Source: Dichomitus squalens LYAD-421 SS1
Lineage: Eukaryota > Basidiomycota > Agaricomycetes > Polyporales > Polyporaceae
Length of the DNA: 64,000 nt
NCBI RefSeq assembly: GCF_000275845.1
Contig: NW_006766906.1
Location: 306,890-370,889 of the forward strand
Direction: 5' to 3'
Shown here: positions 48,418-59,520 of the stretch, in pieces
Position numbering within the stretch: the first letter of the stretch is position 1
Layout of the letters: each line of letters begins with the position of its first letter
Translations under genes and position numbers: made by a program
The notes under the pieces: model-generated
The model's input: only the letters and a program-made list of their open reading frames with translations
Told to the model about the DNA's origin: nothing
Database searches by the model: none

Positions 48418-51171
48418 ATGTCAGCCGAAGACACCCACCACAACGTCCCCAAGCACCCCATCGCGCCCCGTGTCAAGAACGGCCACAAGGTCCCCCACAT
48501 AAACGATCACGACACATACAAGTACCGAGCTTTCGCCCGCTCCCCCCATTTGGCCGTTCATCTGACCCCTCTCGCAGGAAGTTCCACTCCGAGTCCCTCG
48601 GTCACGAGAGCGACAAGTGGTGGGCGAAGGTGCGTCTCTTTGCTCGCCTTCGCGAAGCCGCGCTCACCGTCGATCCTCCCCAGATCGCCAGAGAGACCCT
48701 CCACTGGGACCGCCCCTTTCACACCGTCCGCTCCGGAAGCTTCGAGAACGGCGACATCGTCTGGTTCCCCGAGGGCGGTCTGAACGCGTCCTACAACTGC
48801 GTCGACCGATGGGCTTTCAAGCACCCGGACAAGGTACGTGCGCTCACCCCGTCTCGGTCGCTCGCGCAAGTACATCGCTCCGGAATGCGCGGTCCGTGTG
48901 TGATTCCGGAACCTGCTTTCCGCTCGGCGCATGCTGCGTCATCTATGCATCCCCGAACGGCAGCGGCATTACTTTCTGCAGCGACGCGACGCAGCTTTGG
49001 TGCAGGAAGGGAAGACCGTCGCTCCCTGGTTGGGGTCGCGCGCGCCAGTCATACTGCGCGGACGACGGAAGGCGAAATCATCTTCCGTCGCCATCTCGCG
49101 TGCCCCGATCGCCATCCCTAAGTATCTTCCTTTTCGATTCCGACATTCCGAGCATGTAACGCCCGGACCGTCGCTGACCCACCCCGCGTGCAGACCGCAA
49201 TCATCTACGAGGCGGACGAGCCCAATGAGGGCCGCGAGATTACCTACGCGGAGCTCCTCCGCGAGGTCAGCTCCGTCGCCAACGTGCTCAAGTCCTGGGG
49301 CGTCAAGAAGGGCGACACCGTGTCCGTCTACCTGCCCATGACATGGCACGCCGTCGCGACCTTCCTCGCATGCGCGCGCATCGGTGCGGTGCACTCGGTC
49401 GTGTTCGCGGGCTTCTCTGCGGAGTCGCTCCGCGACCGTGTGCAGGACTGCAAGTCGCGCGTGCTCATCACGTCCGACGAGGGCCGTCGAGGAGGCAAGA
49501 CGATCGCGACGAAGGCGATCGCGGATGCGGCCATCAAGGAGTGCCCGCTCGTGGAGCACGTCCTCGTCCTCAAGCGCACTGGCAGCGAAGTGGCCTGGAC
49601 GCCTGGCCGCGACAAGTGGTGGCACGAGGAGATCGCGAAGGTTCCCCGCTTCTGTCCCCCCGAAGTGATGTCGGCTGAGGACCCGTTGTTCATTCTCTAC
49701 GTGAGTGCATCCTATGGCTATGCGCGTCCTGCAGCGCCAAATGCGTTCACCATAGACTTCCGGCTCGACCGGTAAGCCCAAGGGTGTCGTGCACACGACA
49801 GGTGGCTACCTCCTGGGCGCCGCCCTGACCGTGAAGTACGTCTTCGACGTGCACCCAGACGACCGCTTCGCGTGCATGGCCGACATCGGCTGGATCACCG
49901 GCCACACCTACATCGTCTACGGGCCGCTCGCGAACGGCGTCACGACGACCGTGTTCGAGTCGACGCCGGTGTACCCGACGCCGGCGCGCTACTGGCAGAC
50001 GGTGGACAAGCACAAGCTCACGCACTTCTACTCTGCGCCGACCGCGATCCGCCTCCTGCGCCGCCTCGGGGAGCACCACGTGCAGGAGCACGACCTGGGG
50101 TCGCTGCGCGTGCTGGGCTCGGTGGGCGAGCCGATCAACCCGGAGGCGTGGCACTGGTACAACGACCACGTCGGGCGGCGGCAGTGCGCGATCGTCGACA
50201 CCTTCTGGCAGACGGAGACGGGCTCGATCGTCGTGACGCCCTTCCCGGGCGCGATCGAGACCAAGCCCGGCTCGGCGACGGTGCCCTTCTTCGGCATCGA
50301 GCCCGCCATCCTCGACCCGCAGACGGGCAAGGAGCTCGAGGGCAACAGCGTCGAGGGCGTGCTCGTCCTCAAGACGCCGTGGCCGTCCATCGCGCGCACC
50401 GTGTACCAGGACCACAATCGGTATCTGGAGACGTACATGAAGCCGTATCCTGGCTACTTCTACACGGGCGACGGCGCGGCGCGCGACGAGCATGGGTACA
50501 TCTGGATCAAGGGTCGCGTCGACGGTACGTGCTGTCGCCTCTCCGTTTCGCTCGGGATTCTGAATGGAACATTGACGTTCTGCTTCGCGCGTTCATTTTT
50601 ACTGCAGATGTCATCAACGTCTCCGGACACCGTCTGTCCACGGCGGAGATCGAGTCTGCGCTCATCACGCACGCTGGCATCGCCGAGACCGCAGGTGCGT
50701 CCTTGCCCACCCCGCATTAACCCCGCGCTCTCCGCAACCGTCCGCTGACTTCGTCCCTCCGCGCTCGTCTGACAGTCGTGGGCACCGCCGACGAGCTGAC
50801 CGGACAGGCCGTGTACGCGTTCGCGACGCTCAAGCCCGAGTTCAAGTTCGACGGCACGGACGAGAGCGGGCTCCTCAAGGAGCTCACCCTCCAGGTCCGC
50901 AAGGTCATCGGCCCCTTCGCCGCGCCCAAGAAGATCTTCATCGTCTCGGACCTGCCCAAGACGCGGTCCGGAAAGGTGCGTGGACGTCTGCGCGGGTGTC
51001 TGGCGAGGTCTCGGTGCTGACCGGGATGCGGACGACGCACGAACGCAGATCATGCGCCGCGTGCTCCGCAAGATCGTCGCGGGCGAGGGCGACCAGCTCG
51101 GCGACCTCAGCACGCTCGCGGAGCCCGCTGTCGTGGACAGCATCAAGGAGAAGGTCGCGGCGGCCTCGTAG
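48418..51171 (+). CDS. Acetyl-CoA synthetase (acetate-CoA ligase)
   Basis: Eight exons: 48418-48521, 48578-48629, 48684-48833, 49194-49700, 49756-50524, 50608-50694, 50776-50975 and 51049-51171, giving 663 aa, the normal length. It makes acetyl-CoA from acetate, ATP and CoA, in cytosol and nucleus of fungi. Visible blocks: [20 protein letters not shown], the AMP-binding loop [56 protein letters not shown], and the C-terminal domain with [15 protein letters not shown]. The acetylatable catalytic Lys lies in [14 protein letters not shown]. No signal peptide. Codon use is strongly G/C-ended, as in highly expressed genes, which also creates long spurious antisense frames. The third intron is 360 nt, several times longer than the rest. 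Confidence 0.96.
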
Positions 51172-51490
51172 GAGGGCGTCCGTGTTTCGTGTTGCCCTCG
51201 TCTAGTGTATTGTGCTTTCGTCCCTTTTGCTCACGTCATGTTTATGGTATTTACTCCCCGGAGTTGTCCGATCTTCGGTCTACTATGCGTCGCTGATGTA
51301 CGGAGAGGCTGGCAAGGAGAGCGAGACCTGGGGGACTATGCTTGGATCGGGCGTTCGAAGATAGTGGAAGATACTGTACGATAATACGCTGAATATATGG
51401 AGGTGCCAGATAAACATGATATTGACTTCTGTCGCCCGCAACCACGCGACGCGGGAGTGATCATCTCTACGCTCATGGAAGGCTGATTGA

Positions 51491-54400
51491 TCATCTACTG
51501 GGACCTCGCGCCAACCATCGCCCAGTTCTGGATCGGCACGGGTCTCGAAGCTGTTGGTGTACAAACAATGAATGAAAGCTTGCTCCGAACGGACGGTGTG
51601 GATCTTCACCTTGTTGGCCGCTGTCGTTGCGGTACGCCACCATGTTCCACTTCTCATTCCTCATCCTGTCGACCCGCCTCTTGCTCAGCCTGAATCGGAT
51701 GCTCTCGTCGTACTGGACATGCTCCTGCGCAGTGAGCACAAAGAATGTGCCGGGCGCCGGCGAAGGATCGCCCTCGAATATCTTCTCGATCTCGTCGATG
51801 GCCTTCCTGTACGAAACCAGGTCTGGCCTGTAGAACAGCAGGTGCGTCCGGGGCTCGTCCGGGGTACTGTACTGCATGCACGGGTGGTGCCAGAAGTCCG
51901 CAGGAGGCTGGACGCGCACCTCCCACACCACGATGTCTTGGCTGGCGCGCGAGAAATCAGCAGGAAGGGCCCCGGCGACGGGGAAGGGGATGGCGTAGTA
52001 CGCTGTCGCGATGATGCTCTCGAACTCGACGAGCCACGGGTCGGTGCGGACCTGCCGAGCCTTGGTGCGACGATGGCGGTCGGTGACGGGGATCGGGTAC
52101 TTCTTCCGGTAGGGGACGACGTCAGACACCATGCGCCCGTTGAGAACGCGGGCGAGGAAGTCCGAGAGCCAGTGGCCCGGGTATCCGACACGGTGCAGGT
52201 ACATCAGAAGGCCGAAGAAGGCGACCAGGTTATGGGGCAGGCGTATTTGGGTCGGGCGTGTGCCGGAGAAGCCAGAAAGGAACGTGTTGAATAGGGTACG
52301 AGTGAGCCAGGTAGTGAGCTCATCGCGCGTCGCAAGCTCTGAGAGTGGACGTGGGAGAGGCTGCGAACCGAGGACGAGCACGCCCATGACGGGCTGGCAT
52401 ACTCTGATCGGACAGCCTAAGTAGCGTGGAACTTCATCGGGGAGAAGCAAGGTGTAACTGGAATATATTCAGCACTGTCGGTCTGGGTTTCAATAATATA
52501 CGTATGACAACCCACTCACGTGTGGACGAATTCTGCATCGTTGGTCCACGCGCCGGTGTTGAGAAGGCAGTTGGAAGCAACCGCCGCTTGAGGATGCTCT
52601 TGCAGATTAGGCACGACATACAAAATCATGTTCATTGGCCCATGAGTGTAATCCCTGAGATACACGATAGCTGCTCAGTGCGTCGGACATAGAGCTACCC
52701 GTCGGACCACTTACGGGACATTGCTCAGCCACATCCTTGTGTACTTCCGTGGGAAATCCTTGGGCCGAGTCAGATCACCCTTGAAGTGTATCTTCGCCAG
52801 CTCCTCTGACAGACCGCCGCAGATAAGTTCAAGCGTAATACAAGATTCCAAGCCCTTGAGTGCTGCGGCGGCCTCCCCGAAGAACGCGTCGCAGACCTGC
52901 CAGGCAAGTAGCTTTTTGCCGTCCTTGCCGACGCCGACAGACTTTTTGTATTCGCGTTCATTACGGCGGTTGAAAGTGTCCATTGCAGAGACGATCTCAA
53001 AGACGTTGAGTTTCAGATTCGGAAACCCGTCCCCGTCTGGGTAGTATCGTGGGTGGGCGTAGTTGAAGTCCTGTAGTCGCAGTCAATTTGGTCCATCTCA
53101 CATGAGCTGGACCGCAGGCGCTCACAAATAGGGAAATGTTCGCCTTCCATTCGGCCTCGACATGCTTCATGATCTGTGAATGCAGGCAGCAAAATTGACC
53201 CTCTGTTGACATGGCACGAGCAGCAAGCAGCACAATCCTGACCTTGCGCTCCAGCGCTGGAGGGATTGGTTCCAGTTTACGATCCTTGGAGAACGACTCG
53301 TCGAAGCCGGGGTGCCTATTGCACAGTGCCGGCGGCGGGAGGAAAACCTTCATGATTCTGTACCAACTCTCCTCGTACATCGGGATCCTCCCTCCCCCGA
53401 ACGATTTCATGAAATCATCAGCCAACTCGTCAGCAAATTCCCGAACAAACGCCCGTTTAGCGCTCAGCGACCCTTGTTCGGGTGCCCCAGGCAGGGGCAG
53501 CTTCAGAAGCTGTTCCTCGGGCATATTGAGGAGCACCTGCTTGAACATCTCCCGCTCGGCGCTCATGTTCTGGTTGATCACCTTCTGGAAGTCAGGATTC
53601 GCGCCGGGGATCGACGACACGTCGAACATGCTCGGGTCTTCTGAGGGGTTCAGACACTCGTGTGCGGCGAGCATCTTGCGCGTGGACTTGGTCGTCTTCG
53701 CCCAGAAGTCGAGGATCGCGACCACCGCCGGGATGGTGTCAGACACAACGTGCAACCACGCGAGCTGACCCGGCGGGTGCTCGGTGAGCCGCGTGCGCAG
53801 GGTGTCGATGACTGCCATCAGCCTGACGAGTGTGTACTCAGTGCACCCGCTCGTTAATTACATCGAGAACATGAGCTTGCCTGTCGTAGCAGTACGAGGG
53901 CATGACTGCACCGCAGAACATGTACATCAACGTCGCGTTGATCTCTGCCCTATCGATGGGATCCGTAGCGCGATTGAGTTGGTCGAGGAGCATCAGCAAA
54001 CAGAGGTTCCGCGCCATAGTGCCATCGTGAATGTCGAGCAGCGTCAGATGCGCCCTGCAATTGGCGCGCTTGGCTTCTGGCAGCTTCTTGTAGGCCTCGT
54101 ACAGCCCGGACAGGGTTCCAAGGACATGCCGACCTACAGCGGTTTGTTGAGATGGGAGCCAGAAGAAGAGAAGAGGGTAGTGTTACCATCTCCGACACCC
54201 CCGAAGAGAAATGCGACCTCCGAGAGCTGATCTGCGGGTAGTCTGTCTAGATACAAAGGATAGGCATCCTGTGGGCCCCATCCATGTACGAGGTCTATGA
54301 CCTGGTCATGGCCCATCTTTCTGCGATGTCAAGTCATCAATCTTGAAACGTCAGGATAAAACTTACGGAGAAGAACTCTTTCGCGTGATCTCTGGAATAG

Positions 54401-55203
54401 GAAGCCTCGTGAATCTCCCCGCGAAAGGTTTCTATAGAGAAAAAAACTCACAGAGGCTTACAGAACAGAGGCAAGCGAGACAATTTGTCGAGGCACGTGT
54501 CCGCTTTCTGCGCATAGTCATCGATCTCGAGCTTCACCGTCTCCCAGTCTTCCCAAACGTGTGCATGCTCTCCACCAGTAGCAGCACTGGTAGGGCACTC
54601 CGCAGCGGCTTCTTGCAGGAGCATGATGTCCTCTTTGTGCTTTGTGAGGACGTCTTGCGTGATGGTACCAGCGCGAACTCCATGGCAGAGCGACCTGGCG
54701 AGGCGCATCGAGAGCCTCCTTATCAAGTCTGGCTTTGCGTCATCCTTGTCTTTCAGGAGGTCCCAAGAGCGCAGCACCGCATCGACGCATCCCGCATAGT
54801 CACCTGTCTCGTAGAGGGCTGCACTGAGGTTCGACGGATAGACGGGATCACGAGGGTCAGCCCTCTCAGCCTAGAGCACATCGTAAGTATGACAATGCCA
54901 GGGCAAGTTAACGGGGCTCGGTGCGGGGCTCTCTTGTACTCTCGCAGAGACGGCTTCTGGTGGTGTTGGGATCTCCAAGCCGTACAGTGGCTCAGCATCG
55001 CTTGGGCTCTCCATGATAGCAGGATAAGGTGGCTGATTGACTCATGTATGGAGAATTCACCTTAGAGTACAATTCTACTGCCCTGATGCGAAGCCTATAA
55101 GATTTCTGCAGAAGGGGCGGAGTGGCATAGAAACTTACTTGACGAAGTTGCCTGCCTTGAACAGCTCGTTCCCTTGCTGCTTGAGGCCCGCAGCGTCTCC
55201 CAT
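51491..55203 (-). CDS. TPR plus DUF4470-domain protein (DNAAF3-related N-terminal domain), function unknown
   Basis: Ten exons on the minus strand: 55139-55203, 55061-55082, 54452-54870, 54187-54320, 53881-54133, 53243-53822, 53126-53173, 52715-53070, 52520-52654 and 51491-52457, giving 992 aa. The N-terminus is a TPR-type helical pair (LKQQGNELFKAGNFVKAVEL, then ADPRDPVYPSNLSAALYETG). Next comes the DUF4470 block: LSEVAFLFGGVGDGRHVLGT, followed by LTLLDIHDGTMARNLCLLML. The remaining ~650 residues include VVPNLQEHPQAAVASNCLLN and LLLPDEVPRYLGCPI. DUF4470 is shared with the dynein assembly factor DNAAF3, but mushroom-forming fungi lack cilia, so the role must differ. One intron (53823-53880) is GC-AG with a perfect AG|GCAAG donor. 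The exact 3' end is uncertain: an alternative splice near 51600 would give a different C-terminus. Confidence 0.82.
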
Positions 55204-55832
55204 AGTAACGGTGCAGGGCAAAAAATTGAAGAGCAGAAGTTAGGGTTGAAGGAATGTCAACGGCCTTCGGCTGAATGGTGCGGTTGAGGTTCAAATGACG
55301 AGGGACGCGTCGGTTATATGCACACAATCCGTTTCGGCTTAATAAGCGCCAGATGTGAATGTGCCAATGTGCCTTGTCACATCTAGAAATCCTAGACACT
55401 TGGAGAGGCCGATCAGTACCCCTTATGAAGAGGAGATGGCACAGCAGGACGCTATAGAATACTACCACTAATTGACAGAGTAACGATGCTAAGACACAGG
55501 AAAAGCTTTCATTTGGGATCGGTGCAACGCTGGAGTTGGTGAGTCTTTTCATTGTAGACAGAGGTGAGAATACATTGATTGTATCCCTCAGGGCTCTTGC
55601 CGTACGCCATCTCGGTGGGTTCCCTTGATCGTCGAGAAACCGCAGATTATAAGTACTCTACTAGGACTGCAGCCGAGGCTCGGACATGCACGGTCCAGAT
55701 GATGTCATCGGGAGTAGGCGGCCCGAGAGTCCGTTTCTGTCAGTGAGTAGGCTATTATAGCAGCGTTGAGGTCGACGCCGACGGCGACCACCACCTCTCA
55801 CTGGAATACGTTCATTTCTGTCTTACAGATCC
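55204..55832. promoter_or_regulatory. Divergent promoter region between the DUF4470 and TDA3-like genes
   Basis: About 0.63 kb between two start codons pointing away from each other. No coding segment is supported. No specific factor site was assigned. Confidence 0.45.
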
Positions 55833-57232
55833 ATGCGCTCGCCCACCATGTCGCGCTCCTCAGACATGAAGAACATCGTTGTCATCGGTGGCGGCATCAT
55901 CGGCTGCACCACCGCCTTCTACCTCGCCTCACATCCACGCTTCGCCGCCTCGTCCACCAAGATCACCCTCATAGAGGCCTCAAAAGCGGGCGTCGCACAA
56001 GGCGCGTCAGGCAAGGCAGGCGGGCTCGTCGCAAAGTGGGCCTATCCCAAGGAGCTCGTCAACGTCTCCTTCGCAGAACACGTCCGCCTCGCGAGCGAGC
56101 ACGACGGAGAGAAGCGCTGGGGCTGGCGGATGGTCCACTGCGGGAGCTGGGAGGGGCGCGGGGAGGCGGCCGAGGACTCGGGCACGGGCGCGGGCGCAGG
56201 GGGGAGGCGGAAGAGTCTGGAGAAGACGTTGGGGCTGGAGTCGGAGTCGGACGCCTCGAAGGACGCGCACGCCCGCTCGGGGCTGCCCAAAGACCTCAAC
56301 TGGGTCAAACGGTCGCTCACCGAGTCCTACTCGCCCATGGCGCCCTTCGGCGCGACCGCGCAGGTGCAACCGTACCTCTTCACGACCAGTATGATGGAGC
56401 TCGCCAAAGACAAGGGTGTCGAGTACGTCTCCGGCAAAGTCACCTCCATTAACGTCGACAACTCGAAGGGCTCGAGCCCGCAAGTCACCGGGGTCACCTA
56501 CACGCCCTCCAACTCCAACCCCGGCGCGGAGCCCCAGACCCTCCTCGCGACGCATGTCATCCTCGCCGGGGGCGCGTGGTCGCCCAAGCTCGTCCCCTCG
56601 CTCCCCATCGCGGGCACCCGCGCGCACAGCATCACAATCGTCCCGAAGGAGGGGACGACGATCGCGCCGTACGTGCTCTTCACCGAGATCTCCCTCCCCT
56701 CGGGCGTCGCGTCCAGCGGCCCGCGCAACGTCAGCCCCGAGATCTACGCGCGCCCGACGAACGAGGTGTACTGCTGCGGCCCGGGAGACGACTCGCCCGT
56801 GCCCGAGACGGTGGACGACGTCGCGGTGGACGAGGACGCATGCGAGAGCATCCGCGAGCACGTCGCGAGCATATCGCCAGAGCTCCGGGAGGGGAGGGTC
56901 GACAGGCGGCAGGCGTGCTTCCTCCCCGTCGTGAGCTCCGGGGGCGGACCCATCGTGGGTGCGGCGGACTCGGTCGCGAGGGGCTTGATCGTCGCGACCG
57001 GGCATACGTGCTGGGTGAGTGCGATCATCCTACCTCCGGCTGCTCAAGGTGTTGGATTGGGCATACCAGACATGCGGGGCGTGATGTCCGGGAAAGAGAG
57101 TGACTCACATTTCATCCTTCTCAGGGAATCTGCAACGCGCCCGGGACAGCGAAGGCGGTCTCTGAGTTAGTGATGGACGGGAAGATCAAGTGCGCGAACC
57201 TCGACAAGCTCAAGCCTTCGCGCTTCCTCTAG
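55833..57232 (+). CDS. TDA3-like FAD-dependent oxidoreductase (DAO family)
   Basis: Two exons: 55833-57014 and 57125-57232, giving 429 aa. The dinucleotide fold is MKNIVVIGGGIIGCTTAFYL near the N-terminus, and the C-terminal part has RQACFLPVVSSGGGPIVGAA and GLIVATGHTCWGICNAPGTA, as in the fungal TDA3 group of DAO-type FAD oxidoreductases; the final residues are LDKLKPSRFL. Yeast Tda3 is linked to late endosome and retrograde trafficking, but its substrate is not established. A Gly/Ala/Glu-rich insert (about 110-150; AEDSGTGAGAGGRRKS) is probably a surface loop. The upstream-most ATG was used; ATGs at codons 6 and 12 are also possible. A long antisense open frame across this G/C-rich gene is not considered real. 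Confidence 0.88.
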
Positions 57233-57846
57233 GCCGGGAATATTCCCAACCGCGCGCCAGTCTCGAGAGAGCGACGGCGAAGGGGTGAGCACAGACTGTG
57301 CACTTTATCCGTGGCACGACGGACACCATGTATGCGCGTACGCACATACCAACGGGCCGTTCGCGTGCTTTACAGATGACTAGGCATGAAGCAGGTATAT
57401 TTGTAGCCATAGAAGCCTGTACTACTGGTGAGATGAGAATATGTTGTATGATCATTCCCTGACAATATAATTTCATGCGATGCTCTACGGCTCAAGGGCT
57501 GCGCCCGCTGACTGTGTTATATGAAGGTTTGCTTGGACGAAAGAATATCTAGAGTGGTATTGCGTCTGCACTGATGTGAGATGGGAGAAGCACGTTGAAA
57601 GGGAACGTCTATCGATACACAAGTGGGACACAAGTCCGAAACAGCAGTCAGCGGCATGTGGGCATTTTACGTCTCGAAGCAAAGTGGTCGTATCAGGAAG
57701 TGAGAACTGTGACCGTACTATGTCGTATGGGGAGTGAGTATGAAACGCTGTCGAAGCTTCGAAGGACGGTCGCTGCATAGACTCTCATGCAGGCCGAAGC
57801 GAAGCAGGCGGCCGGGAGTATGTGGACGACACAAATATTAAAGCTC
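57233..57846. other. Convergent intergenic region
   Basis: 0.6 kb between the ends of the TDA3-like gene and the unknown minus-strand gene. A/T-rich from about 57370 to 57700, as expected for facing 3' UTRs. No gene supported. Confidence 0.4.
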
Positions 57847-59520
57847 CTAACTCCGATCGCCTCTTCGACCGCTCGAGCTCTTGAGCGCCGACAGCGGAGC
57901 CATTAGGGCATTATCTCCTCCCGACAAATGATGGGCGAAAGCACACCGGGCCTTCGAGAGCGGCGTATCGAATGCAACCGGATAGTCGACTTCGACCACG
58001 GGCAGACGGGCAGCCGTTTTGGGCGTGGCGGCATGCGAGCTCCGCGCGCCGCAGGTGGGACTGGACACGGCGATGTATGAGCCATCGACGGGAGGTCTGG
58101 CTGCTGGGTTGTGCACCGAGTACGAGACGGCTGCGACTGGAACCGTACGGGGTAGACTCGTCCGCTTGGCCACGCGCGGACGTTCCTCTTCCGCTTCGCT
58201 CGAGACGTTCTGCATGAGCTCTGGGACAATCAACTCGGGAATCGCCTTAGCATTTTCTCCGGCGCCATGCGCCGTCGAGGCCGGTTTGTTGATGGTTGGG
58301 AAAGCGGATGGACGTGGGGAGGTGACCGAGTTACGCCCTCCATCCCGGTCCGCGTCCTTCGTAGGGCCGTGGTCTGTTGTCGAGGTGACGACTACCGGCG
58401 TAGGACGCCTGGCGGCAGGAGTAAGAGAAGGAGCGAGTGAAGGGGACAGGCTCCGCGCGCTCGCCGCGTCGCCCTGCCGCTGCAGCCGTTGCGCCTCAAT
58501 CGTGACATTCCACGCTATCCGGACGAGATCCTCGAGGGCGGCATCCGTGGGTGCGAGAAGCAGGGTGTTCCGCCATATGCCGTGGTTGAATGCGACACGC
58601 GTCGCGAGCTCCTCGCTGCTGCATTGCCGTGCCATGATGGCCGCCATCGCAGGGGACGAGGGGAACTCCTCGATGGCGGAGACGGGGAGCAGGTAGGTAG
58701 CGAGCATGCTCGGGCTTGCGATTCTGCCAGAGTCGGAAGCCGACCGCGGAGAAGAGGGGGGATCGGATTGGGCAGGAGGCGAGGGAGTTTTCGGTAAAGG
58801 GATGCCTTGTCCGAACAGCAACACGTGAGGGAGGCTGGGAGGATGGGGGACATGGAGCGGGATGACGGGGAGGGTAACGAAGCGCGTGCCGTTCTCGCGA
58901 TCCCGGCGGATGGGTGGAGACTGCGACTTGGCTGGTCTGCTTGTCAGCAGCGCGCCGAGAGACCGCGCCACATCGTGTCCGAAGTTGAGGAAGAACGTTG
59001 ACGCATCGATGGGAATCAGATAGGGTTGGTGATCTCGAGGGCGGTCGAGCAATGAGGCTGACGGAGGCGCAGAGGGGAACGTGTCTAGCCGAAGAGAGGT
59101 GTACGGCTTGTTGCTCGAGGACGGGATTGTGCTGCTGAGAATCGCAAGCGCGTGCGTTGGTCGAGTCTCGGCTTCGCTGATGAGAGGTAGCTCTACCGTT
59201 CGAGGGAGGCTCCCATTCGGCGCAAAGTGGAAGGCAATTGGAGAGACGTTGTAGAAATCGTGGATGATACTAACGAATCGTCAGCCTTGTGCTCTACGCG
59301 CCGACCTCTGTATCGTTCAGAGCAGAAGCGAAAATACGCACTGGATGGGTTCTTGAACAGGCTGAGAAACCGTTGACAAGTAAAGGTGACTACCAGATCG
59401 TTCAGGCAAAACCGCTGGTGTGGGGACGCGTTGAGGGTTGGTGAAACGCGTGTGGAACGGCGAGGGGTTGAGCGGTTGTGGGACATACTCAGGCGAAAAC
59501 GGACGTGGGATGTCCTCCAT
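57847..59520 (-). CDS. Ser/Pro-rich hypothetical protein
   Basis: Two exons on the minus strand, 59342-59520 and 57847-59269, joined by a GT-AG intron, giving 533 aa. The N-terminus reads MEDIPRPFSPEYVPQPLNPS; the middle has a better-ordered part: DFYNVSPIAFHFAPNGSLPR, YLIPIDASTFFLNFGHDVAR, HVLLFGQGIPLP, ATYLLPVSAIEEFPSSPAMA and AFNHGIWRNTLLLAPTDAAL. The C-terminal 230 residues are low-complexity (Ser, Thr, Pro, Ala) with basic patches. I recognise no domain. The ordered segment looks like a basidiomycete-restricted domain with several hydrophobic strands and a helix (LEDLVRIAWNVTIEAQRLQR). The chosen splice is the only one that keeps the first exon open and joins in phase. Confidence 0.7.

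Noticed and set aside
54321..54451. An extra exon inside this DUF4470 intron (frame reading GEIHEASYSRDHAKEFF)
   Set aside because: Its upstream intron would be only 20-35 nt, and joining it creates a stop or the wrong phase. Skipping it gives a continuous frame.
56007..57005. 332-codon open frame antisense to the TDA3-like gene
   Set aside because: It mirrors strongly G/C-ended codons of the sense gene, is dominated by Arg, Ala, Gly and Val, and has no motif. The same applies to the long antisense frames over acetyl-CoA synthetase (about 48969-50493) and over the HET genes.
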